From positions 1-37,463 of the forward strand of contig JACQGX010000277.1 of NCBI GenBank assembly GCA_016199265.1: 37,463 nt of DNA, given 5' to 3'. This stretch comes from Chloroflexota bacterium (GTDB lineage: Bacteria > Chloroflexota > UBA11872 > UBA12225). Made by a program: the position numbers and the translations under genes. This document shows positions 1-6,284 of this stretch, piece by piece; positions within the stretch are counted from its first letter, which is position 1; each line of letters starts with the position of its first letter. The notes below the pieces were generated by a model. It did no database searches. It was not told the origin of the DNA and saw nothing but the letters and a program-made list of their open reading frames with translations.

Positions 1-18
1 GTTCGCCCTTCGACACGC

Positions 19-495
19 TCAGGGTGAGCGGGAGGGGGCGAGGGGTGAGCGGAGGCTGCTGCCCGACGGGAAGAAGGCCGCGGGAGAAACCTTGAAGAAG
101 CGCGCCAGTTCCTCGATGTGTTTGCCAGTCAGTTCACGGCGGCCCGCCAGGACTTCGGAGGCCACGGACTCGGTGGCGAAGATGCCCACGAGATCCTTCT
201 GGCGTAGGCCCCGCTCTTCTAGCAGCGCGCGAACGAGCTCTACGCCATGCACGTCTGGGATCTCGACGGTGGCGTCTTCCCAGTCGGCCAGCAGATCGCT
301 CAGGAGATCAACATAGGCCCGCTCCGCTTCGGTGAGCTCGGGCCGCGCCAGCAGCACCTCGATCTGACGCTCAGTCGCCGCCGCTTGACCATCCGTCCGG
401 ATCTTGACCGGTGGAAGCGCTTCAAGCAGTCCCACGTACTCGTCGCGATCAAAACCAAGGATCGTTCTTCCAGCCACCTTCATTGTACTCCTCAT
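19..495 (-). CDS. higA: HigA-type antitoxin, HTH regulator
   Basis: Antitoxin half of a HigB/HigA toxin-antitoxin pair. It is expected to bind HigB and repress the shared promoter. The 158-aa frame has a HigA-type N-terminal segment (about residues 1-85) and an XRE-like helix-turn-helix (about 88-140, containing LRQKDLVGIF and RRELTGKHIEELARFF). The order toxin then antitoxin on the minus strand is typical for higBA, and the frames overlap by 47 nt. An internal ATG at 483 (MKVAGRT) is an alternative start. The last dozen residues (SLRSPLAPSRSP) are encoded by a dispersed repeat at about 7-50, so the natural C-terminus has probably been replaced. Family assignment is confident; function is inferred from the family. 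Confidence 0.85.
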   Translation of the reverse strand: MRSTMKVAGRTILGFDRDEYVGLLEALPPVKIRTDGQAAATERQIEVLLARPELTEAERAYVDLLSDLLADWEDATVEIPDVHGVELVRALLEERGLRQKDLVGIFATESVASEVLAGRRELTGKHIEELARFFKVSPAAFFPSGSSLRSPLAPSRSP

Positions 496-754
496 GCGTC
501 ATTACCCGCCGCACGAACACCTTCTGCCAGCCGTAGTCGACCAGTGCCGTGAGGCGGTAGCGGTTACCGGCGATATTGAAAACGACCAGACGCCCGACTT
601 GATCGGCACTCGGAAAGCTGTGCCGTAGTTCGGTGAACTCCCGCCAACTGGCCGCACTGACCACCTTGTACCAGGATCGAAGTGACACCTCGCCGCGCGG
701 ATGCACCTGCCAGAACTCACGCAGCCGTCGACGGCTGATCACTCGCATGCCCAA
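449..754 (-). CDS. higB: HigB-type mRNA interferase toxin
   Basis: RelE-superfamily toxin of the HigB_toxin family, expected to cleave mRNA on the ribosome. The 101-aa protein matches the family along its length: RVISRRRLREFWQVHP at the N-terminus, SLRSWYKVV, FPSADQVG, then the core VVFNIAGNRYRL and the tail VFVRRVMTHEEY. Length is normal (about 95-105 aa). It lies directly upstream of and overlaps the HigA gene, the usual HigBA arrangement. It appears intact. No clear promoter was recognised upstream (755-823). Confidence 0.88.
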   Translation of the reverse strand: MGMRVISRRRLREFWQVHPRGEVSLRSWYKVVSAASWREFTELRHSFPSADQVGRLVVFNIAGNRYRLTALVDYGWQKVFVRRVMTHEEYNEGGWKNDPWF

Positions 755-823
755 GCCTATCTTTGCATAGTGCGAAGCTCAGCGCAAGCTGCGCGTGCCA
801 CCGGCGGTGCCCGGACCACCGTT

Positions 824-866
824 CCCCCTATGCCCCTTGTGGGAGAGGGGGTCAGGGGGTGAGGGG
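824..866. repeat. Dispersed palindromic repeat, family A
   Basis: Imperfect palindrome with the signature gggagagggg then gtcagggggtgagggg, preceded by a pyrimidine-rich arm. Related copies lie near 27-50, 8066-8110 (inside a gene), 12790-12828 and 22042-22073. This copy ends six bases before the ATG of the VOC gene, so its purine-rich end (GAGGGG) sits where a Shine-Dalgarno sequence is expected. The identification is by eye. Confidence 0.7.
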
Positions 867-871
867 AACCT

Positions 872-1255
872 ATGATCACACGTATCCGCTTCGTCCCCGT
901 CACCGCCTCCCGCTTCGACGATGCCGTCCGCTTCTATCGCGATACGCTCGGCATCCCCGTCCTCCGGGAGGTCGTGCTCCACGGCAAGCCACCCTGGTAC
1001 GAGTTGGGCACCGCCGTCGATGACGCCCAGTTCGTCGTTGCGGGTAAGGGAGCCACCGGCGCCGCGACCGAGCCCGGCGGCGTCGCCATCGTCCTCGAAA
1101 GCGATAACCTTCATGCCGACTACGAGGCCCTCCAAGCCAAGGGCGTTCAGTTCGATGGGCCGCCCGTGGAAGAGGAATGGCGCGGGTTGTTCGCCACGTT
1201 CCGCGGTCCCGACGGCGTTCGCCTGGCGCTTTGGCAGCCGCCAGAGCAGCTTTGA
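872..1255 (+). CDS. VOC-superfamily (glyoxalase-like) protein
   Basis: The 127-aa protein is a single vicinal-oxygen-chelate module pair (betaalphabetabetabeta). The first half has ITRIRFVPVTASRFDDAVRF and YRDTLGIPVLRE. The second half ends with FRGPDGVRLALWQPP. In metal-dependent members the C-terminal motif normally supplies a Glu (DPDGN...E), which is absent here, so this may be a metal-free binding member rather than a glyoxalase. The ATG is preceded by GAGGGG, supplied by the repeat just upstream. The substrate is unknown. It stands alone between TA-like loci, with no operon context. Confidence 0.8.
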   Translation: MITRIRFVPVTASRFDDAVRFYRDTLGIPVLREVVLHGKPPWYELGTAVDDAQFVVAGKGATGAATEPGGVAIVLESDNLHADYEALQAKGVQFDGPPVEEEWRGLFATFRGPDGVRLALWQPPEQL

Positions 1256-1393
1256 CGGCGGGCTTCCAGTAACCGGATCACCGCCTGCGCCCGGTCGGCC
1301 ACGTGCAACGTACTTCGCGCCTTGGCCACCGTTCCAAAGGCGGCGGCGTCCAGACTGGGCTCAGAGCGTATGATAGTGGGGGAGCAATAGGTC

Positions 1394-1900
1394 ATGACCC
1401 TGCTGATCGAACCGGAAGTGACCGAGCGAGTTCCGCTCAAGCAGTCCGCGCAGGGAGTTGTGCTCGTAGAGGGCACGCGCATTCCACTGGACATTGTCAG
1501 CGAGGCCTTTAACGCGGGCAAGTCCCCGGAAGAAATCGTCCTCAGCTACCCGACCCTTGGGCTTGCCGACGAGAACGTCCACGGCGAGATCACTCGCGGT
1601 GTGCTCAGGCGCCAGCCCAACCTTGACATCGTGCGGGTACAGGATATCGATCTAGCGGGAGCAGACGATCCCACGGTCCTCGCACAGGCCGCGGCCGAAG
1701 GCCGGGTCGTACCCACCAGCGACGTCTCGACACTCGTCGGCTACGCCTACGAGCGGGTGCGATCCGGCCACGCCGTGCCGGGCGTGTTCGTGATCCGCCA
1801 AGACGCGAGCCTCGGCCGAACCATCGAGGACATCGTGCTCCTCGCCGAAGCCAGCCTCGAAGGCAAGTGGGAGGGACAGGTCCGCTACTTGCCTCTGTAA
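1394..1900 (+). CDS. Fused DUF433 / DUF5615 (PIN-like) protein
   Basis: DUF433 (small HTH) and DUF5615 (PIN-like, Mut7-C-like) proteins normally occur as two adjacent genes that behave like an antitoxin-toxin pair. Here one 168-aa frame joins them. Residues 21-60 are DUF433-like (VVLVEGTRIPLDIVSEAF, GKSPEEIVLSYPTL). From LADENVHGEITRGVLRR onward the protein is DUF5615-like (LDIVRVQDIDLAGADDP, AAAEGRVVPTSDVSTL, and the tail EGKWEGQVRYLPL). The end of DUF433 and the first strand of DUF5615 are missing, as expected from an in-frame deletion at a shared LAD-encoding stretch near 1558-1572. The PIN-like acidic residue in LADEN is retained. Activity is uncertain: it may be a dead remnant or a self-inhibited fusion. 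Confidence 0.7.
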   Translation: MTLLIEPEVTERVPLKQSAQGVVLVEGTRIPLDIVSEAFNAGKSPEEIVLSYPTLGLADENVHGEITRGVLRRQPNLDIVRVQDIDLAGADDPTVLAQAAAEGRVVPTSDVSTLVGYAYERVRSGHAVPGVFVIRQDASLGRTIEDIVLLAEASLEGKWEGQVRYLPL

Positions 1901-1904
1901 CTGC

Positions 1905-2829
1905 AACGCCGTGTCGGGGCGTATCCGGCGTCTCGTTCGGCATATCCGGCGCGAGTGCCTCGCGGACCTGGTCGAGGCCGCGCCTGAGGGTGAAGGGCAC
2001 CGTGCCGAGCACGAGGGGAGGGGTGAGCCAGCGCCGCGATTCCCAGAGCCGCCGCCGAGCGGCGATCTCGCCGCGCATGTCGCCATTGCGCGCTCTGGTA
2101 CCGGCCGCCGACCTGGTGACGGCCGCGCACAACTCATCTTGAGACAAGAAGAACACGTCATCTGGGGCGGCAAGCACCCCCCGGTCGCGTAGCTCGCTGC
2201 CCAGGCGGAGCACGGCGCGTCGCATTACCGGCCAGCCGAGCGTAAACGGGGCGACCACCTCCTCGTGCAGGGCAGCGTAGCGCTGCGCCGTGGCGAGAAG
2301 GCGCTCGAATCGGCGCAGAAACCCCCGGTCCGCCGCCAAGGCGGCGCGTGCCGCTCCCTCAACCTCTCGCCGATCCGCCTCCGGCGCCGTTCGCCCGGCG
2401 ACAGCATCGCCCGTGTTGGCCGGCGACAGGTCAGACTCCCCGAGCGTCGGGTGTACCCAGTCCAAACTGTGCACCGCGTGGGGCGGCGGCGGGAGCGGAC
2501 TGGAAAGGCCACACAGCAGCCGCTGATGCGACCCGCCGATGCGCGGGAAGAGGTGCCAGCGGCACGTCGCCCAACGCCGCGGCGGCCGATCGCAGCACCG
2601 GCTCGATATCGGCCGGAAGCTGAGCGGCGAGGATAGCCTCGGGCGTGGCGGCGAGTCCGAGCGCATTCGCCGCCAGGAAGCGCTCGAACGCCGCTGTCGT
2701 CAGCACGAAACCCTCTGGGACCGGAAACCCGGCGCGCAGCTGATCGCCGAGGTTCGCCGCCTTAGTGCTGGCGTGGCCGGCATCGGCGCGCGTCAGGTCC
2801 GTCAGCGCCAGGATATACGTCGTCGTCAT
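1905..2829 (-). pseudogene. PEP synthase / PPDK-like gene, broken
   Basis: The N-terminal ~95 codons (2829 to about 2540) encode the start of a pyruvate-phosphate-dikinase ATP-binding domain: YILALTDLTRADAGHASTKA and LGDQLRAGFPVPEGFVLTTA. After about 2500 the similarity continues in a different frame with the central region of PEP-synthase-like proteins (VHSLDWVHPTLGESDLSPAN, LLATAQRYAALHEE, FTLGWPVMRRAVLRL, AAPDDVFFLSQDEL). About 400 residues between these blocks, and the whole C-terminal phosphohistidine and PEP-binding part, are absent. The reading order is conserved, so this is one gene with a large internal deletion, a frame change and a lost 3' end beside the DUF433/DUF5615 gene. The start ATG at 2829 has a plausible ribosome site (GAAGG). 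No activity is expected. Confidence 0.75.
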
Positions 2830-2984
2830 ATCGCCGCCTTCTCAAGGTGGCCCATGGGTGTCAAAGTGCCGCCCCACCGCATACGGCCTGGATGGTACAG
2901 GAGCGACGCACCGTGCCGGCTGTACGCCGGCCGTTCTGCCTGATGGAAATAGGAAGCGGATGCCATGGTGTTCTTATTGGTGTG

Positions 2985-2990
2985 TATAAT
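2985..2990 (+). promoter_or_regulatory. Putative -10 element for vapBC
   Basis: A perfect TATAAT lies 33 bases before the first antitoxin ATG, in a locally AT-rich patch unlike the surrounding sequence. No good -35 hexamer was seen at 16-18 nt, so this is a tentative promoter for the following antitoxin-toxin pair. Confidence 0.45.
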
Positions 2991-3022
2991 ATGGTTGACT
3001 GAGTGCGCAATAGGTAGAGATC

Positions 3023-3268
3023 ATGGGCAAGTTGGCACGAAAGAATCTGGTGTTAGATCCTGAGCGTGTGCGGGAGTTGGCGAGACGACGAGGGACGAGT
3101 GAATCTGAGGCCGTGCGCCAGGTCATCGATTTTGCGCTCGCCGCCGAGGAGATTGTCGAAGCGTTCGATGAGTTGGCGGCGCGGGGCGGTGTTGACGACG
3201 TATTTGGAAAGTTACCGGTCGACCGAGCAGATCGCGAGCACGATCTCACGGAACGCGAGGCGAGCTAA
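3023..3268 (+). CDS. VapB-like antitoxin (ribbon-helix-helix)
   Basis: An 81-aa protein with a short N-terminal strand (KNLVLDPERVREL) followed by helices (RGTSESEAVRQVIDFALAAE), the pattern of RHH-type VapB antitoxins. The C-terminal acidic tail (about residues 50-81) would be the toxin-binding part. It is expected to dimerise, bind its own promoter and neutralise the adjacent PIN-domain nuclease. The stop codon is separated from the toxin GTG by two bases, so the two are co-translated. The toxin partner makes the family call firmer than the sequence alone would. Confidence 0.75.
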   Translation: MGKLARKNLVLDPERVRELARRRGTSESEAVRQVIDFALAAEEIVEAFDELAARGGVDDVFGKLPVDRADREHDLTEREAS

Positions 3269-3270
3269 CG

Positions 3271-3714
3271 GTGGCCCGCCCTGAGGTTCCGGACACGACA
3301 ATGTTGATTGCGAGGGCGCGGGATCGGGGCGTATGGCCCGCCTTCCAGAGCACCATCGCGGGTGGGAGGCTGTGGCTCTCTTGTGTGGCGATTGCTGAGT
3401 TCTACGCAGGGACTCGTTCGCGTGACGACACGCTCATCCTCGACCGTATCGTCGCGGCGGCAAGGCGCATCGACCGCATCCTGACACCAACGGCTGACGA
3501 GTGGGCCATCGCAGGACGGCTAATTGGACGCTACATCAGACAGTACGGTCAGCTGCGGCCGCGCGATCACCTGGCCGACGTGCTTATCCTGGTCTCTGCA
3601 GCCCGATTGGGTGGTGCCGTCGTGACGCTGAATGTCCGCGACTTCGAAAGGTGGGCCGCCATTGCCACCGGCGCCGGGCTGGATGTGACGGTGATCCCGG
3701 TCCCGCAGCCGTAG
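3271..3714 (+). CDS. vapC: VapC-like PIN-domain ribonuclease toxin
   Basis: A 147-aa PIN-domain protein with the expected four acidic positions: Asp8 (VPDTTML), Glu43 (AIAEFYAG), Asp103 (LADVLI) and Asp124 (LNVRDFER). These would coordinate Mg or Mn for RNA cleavage. The GTG start at 3271 follows the antitoxin stop by two bases, and the first strand (VPDTTMLI) begins at the normal distance. Length is typical. A terminator-like hairpin follows at 3788. The target RNA (tRNA, rRNA or mRNA) cannot be told from the sequence. Confidence 0.85.
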   Translation: MARPEVPDTTMLIARARDRGVWPAFQSTIAGGRLWLSCVAIAEFYAGTRSRDDTLILDRIVAAARRIDRILTPTADEWAIAGRLIGRYIRQYGQLRPRDHLADVLILVSAARLGGAVVTLNVRDFERWAAIATGAGLDVTVIPVPQP

Positions 3715-3753
3715 GATTGGCTTGGCGCAAGCGGTGCGCTCTTCGACGTGCGC

Positions 3754-3815
3754 GGCGACGCTGCGAGCGTCGCCACAGCGCAGCGAGAAAGCCTGTCTAG
3801 CAGCGATAGGCTTTT
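3754..3815 (+). terminator. Two hairpins downstream of vapC
   Basis: The first hairpin has perfect 9-nt arms (ggcgacgct / agcgtcgcc) around a 3-nt loop at 3754-3774. The second, at 3788-3815, pairs aaagcct with aggcttt across an imperfect stem and ends in a short T-run (ctttt), which is closest to an intrinsic terminator for the vapBC transcript. Confidence 0.5.
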
Positions 3816-3902
3816 GCATGAGCGTACGCTTGATCCGCCTGCTATCTTGTCTCTCAGTCGCCGAATAGCTCAGTCGCTGATTTGCCAAGAATGGTTCTTT
3901 CC

Positions 3903-6095
3903 ATGACCGCGTTGCACGCCGAGCACGTCGAGAAGATCGCCCAGGAACTGTCTCTCCGGCCCGCGCAGGTCCAGGCTGCGGCCGTGCTGCTGACGGAGGG
4001 GTCAACCGTGCCCTTTATTGCTCGCTATCGCAAAGAAGCCACGGGATCGCTGGACGAGGTCGCTATAACCGCCATCCGCGACCGCCTCGCCCAACTGGCG
4101 GCGCTGGACCACCGTCGTCAGGCGATCATCACGTCGCTCGAGGAACGCCAGCTCTTGACCGACGAGTTACGCGCCAAGATCGACGCGGCTTCAACTCTGG
4201 CCACGCTCGAGGACGTGTACCTCCCGTTCCGCCCCAAGCGCCGCACGCGCGCGATGATCGCCAAAGAAAGGGGGCTCGAGCCGCTGGCCGCGGTGCTCTT
4301 CCGGCAAGACCCCGCCGTCGACCCCGAAACCGAGGCGGCCAAGTACATCACGCCCGCGGAGAGCGCGGTGGCTGCCGAGCTGCAGGTCCCCACCGTCGCC
4401 GCCGCGTTGCAGGGCGCGCGCGACATCATCGCCGAGCAGGTCAACGACGACGCCGACGCCCGCGCCCGTATCCGCCATCTCTTTTGGCGCCAGGGGACCC
4501 TCCGATCCGCGGTACGCCGGGGCAAAGAGGCGGAGGGCATCAAGTTCAAAGACTACTTCCACTGGGCCGAGCTGGCGGCCACCGCGCCGTCGCATCGCGT
4601 GCTGGCCATTCGCCGCGGGGAGGCCGAGGGGATTCTCACCGTCTCGATCCAGCCGCCGGAAGAGGCGGCCGTCGCCATGCTCGAGGCGCGATTCATCACC
4701 GGCTCCGGCCCCTGCGCCGAACAGGTGCGCCTCGCCGTCAAAGACGGCTACAAGCGCCTGCTCGCACCCTCGATGGAAACCGAGACGCGCGGGGAGATCA
4801 AGAGGCGCGCCGACGCCGTGGCCATCGGCGTCTTCGCCCACAACTTCCGACAGCTCCTGCTCGCGCCGCCGCTCGGCCAGAAGCGCGTCCTCGCGATTGA
4901 CCCCGCGTTCCGCACCGGCTGCAAGACCGTCGTCCTCGACTCGCAGGGCCAACTGCTCCACCACGACGTGATCTACCCCGACCAGGGCCCGCAACGAGCG
5001 CGCCACGCCGAGCAAACCACCAAGCAACTCGTCGCGCACCACCAGATCGAAGCCATCGCCATTGGGAATGGCACCGCCAGCCGCGAAACCGAAGCGTTCA
5101 TCCGCAGGCTCGGCCTGGCCGCCTCAATTCCGGTGGTGATGGTCAACGAATCGGGCGCGTCGGTGTACTCGGCCTCGGACGCTGCCCGCGAAGAGTTTCC
5201 TGACCACGACGTTACTGTTCGCGGCGCCGTCTCGATCGGGCGGCGGCTGATGGATCCGCTCGCGGAGCTGGTCAAGATCGACCCCAAGAGCATCGGCGTC
5301 GGCCAGTATCAGCACGACGTCGACCAGAACTCCCTGAAGCAGGCCCTCGACGACGACGTCGTCTCCTGCGTCAACGCCGTCGGTGTCGAGGTCAATACCG
5401 CCTCCAAGCAGTTGCTCGCCTACGTCTCGGGCCTCAATGCCAGCATCGCCGAAAATATCGTGCGGTATCGGGATGAGCGCGGCCCGTTCAAGAGCCGCCG
5501 CGAACTGTTGAAGGTGCCGCGACTGGGGGAGAAGACCTTTGAACAGGCCGCCGGCTTTCTCCGCATCCGCGGCGCCCGCAATCCGCTCGACGACTCGGCG
5601 GTCCATCCGGAGTCCTACGCCGTCGTCGAGCGCATGGCTAACGACCTCGGCGTCACCGTGCGCGACCTCATGCGCGACGCCACGCTGCGCGGGCGGATCG
5701 ACAAACACGCCTACGTCACCGACAAGGTCGGCCTGCCGACGCTCGACGACATTCTGGCCGAACTGGCCAGGCCCGGGCGCGACCCGCGCGAGACGTTCGA
5801 AGCGGTCGAGTTCGCCGAAGGGGTCAGCACGCTCGAAGACCTCCGCCCCGGCATGAAGCTGCCCGGCATCGTCACCAACATCACCGCGTTCGGCGCGTTC
5901 GTCGACATCGGCGTGCACCAGGACGGCCTCGTGCACATCAGCCAGCTCGCCAACCGCTTCGTCAGAGATCCCCACGAGGTCGTCAAGGTCCATCAGAAGG
6001 TCGAGGTGACCGTCCTGGGAGTAGACCTGGACCGCAGGCGCATTGCGCTGTCGATGCGAGACACCGGCTCTTCGCGGCCGGCACCTCTGACATAG
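3903..6095 (+). CDS. tex: Tex-family RNA-binding transcription accessory protein
   Basis: Intact Tex/YhgF protein, a cytoplasmic nucleic-acid-binding factor linked to transcription and RNA metabolism. Numbering from the ATG at 3903 (730 aa) the order is: N-terminal helical Tex domain (HAEHVEKIAQELSLRPAQV, VPFIARYRKEATGSLDEV), YqgF/RNase H-like domain (KRVLAIDPAFRTGCKTVVL), a helix-hairpin-helix region (LLAYVSGLNASIAENIV, RYRDERGPFKSRREL, VPRLGEKTFEQAAGFLRI), and a C-terminal S1 domain (PGIVTNITAFGAFVDIGVHQ, DGLVHISQLA). The frame opens upstream at TTG 3882 and ATG 3891, but homologues begin near MTALHAEHV. No strong Shine-Dalgarno decides between them. It is monocistronic, with vapBC upstream and an unrelated enzyme downstream. 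Confidence 0.95.
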   Translation: MTALHAEHVEKIAQELSLRPAQVQAAAVLLTEGSTVPFIARYRKEATGSLDEVAITAIRDRLAQLAALDHRRQAIITSLEERQLLTDELRAKIDAASTLATLEDVYLPFRPKRRTRAMIAKERGLEPLAAVLFRQDPAVDPETEAAKYITPAESAVAAELQVPTVAAALQGARDIIAEQVNDDADARARIRHLFWRQGTLRSAVRRGKEAEGIKFKDYFHWAELAATAPSHRVLAIRRGEAEGILTVSIQPPEEAAVAMLEARFITGSGPCAEQVRLAVKDGYKRLLAPSMETETRGEIKRRADAVAIGVFAHNFRQLLLAPPLGQKRVLAIDPAFRTGCKTVVLDSQGQLLHHDVIYPDQGPQRARHAEQTTKQLVAHHQIEAIAIGNGTASRETEAFIRRLGLAASIPVVMVNESGASVYSASDAAREEFPDHDVTVRGAVSIGRRLMDPLAELVKIDPKSIGVGQYQHDVDQNSLKQALDDDVVSCVNAVGVEVNTASKQLLAYVSGLNASIAENIVRYRDERGPFKSRRELLKVPRLGEKTFEQAAGFLRIRGARNPLDDSAVHPESYAVVERMANDLGVTVRDLMRDATLRGRIDKHAYVTDKVGLPTLDDILAELARPGRDPRETFEAVEFAEGVSTLEDLRPGMKLPGIVTNITAFGAFVDIGVHQDGLVHISQLANRFVRDPHEVVKVHQKVEVTVLGVDLDRRRIALSMRDTGSSRPAPLT

Positions 6096-6284
6096 CCTTG
6101 CCGGGCTGCCATTCACGCGATTCCTTTACGAAATCACAGGTTTGCCACTTCGAGGCCCGTGCTCACTGCGAGCTCGCCCTACGCTGTTCCAAATAGCGCG
6201 CTTGGTGATCGTCCGTACCGGATGTTATTCTGCACTCCGACTTTCCGGTTCATCCCTCGCTAAAGTAGGAGCACCAGAATCAGC

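Noticed and set aside
5124-6116. 330-codon minus-strand frame opposite tex
   Set aside because: No family motifs, Asp/Val/Gly-rich antisense of the S1 and HhH regions of Tex.
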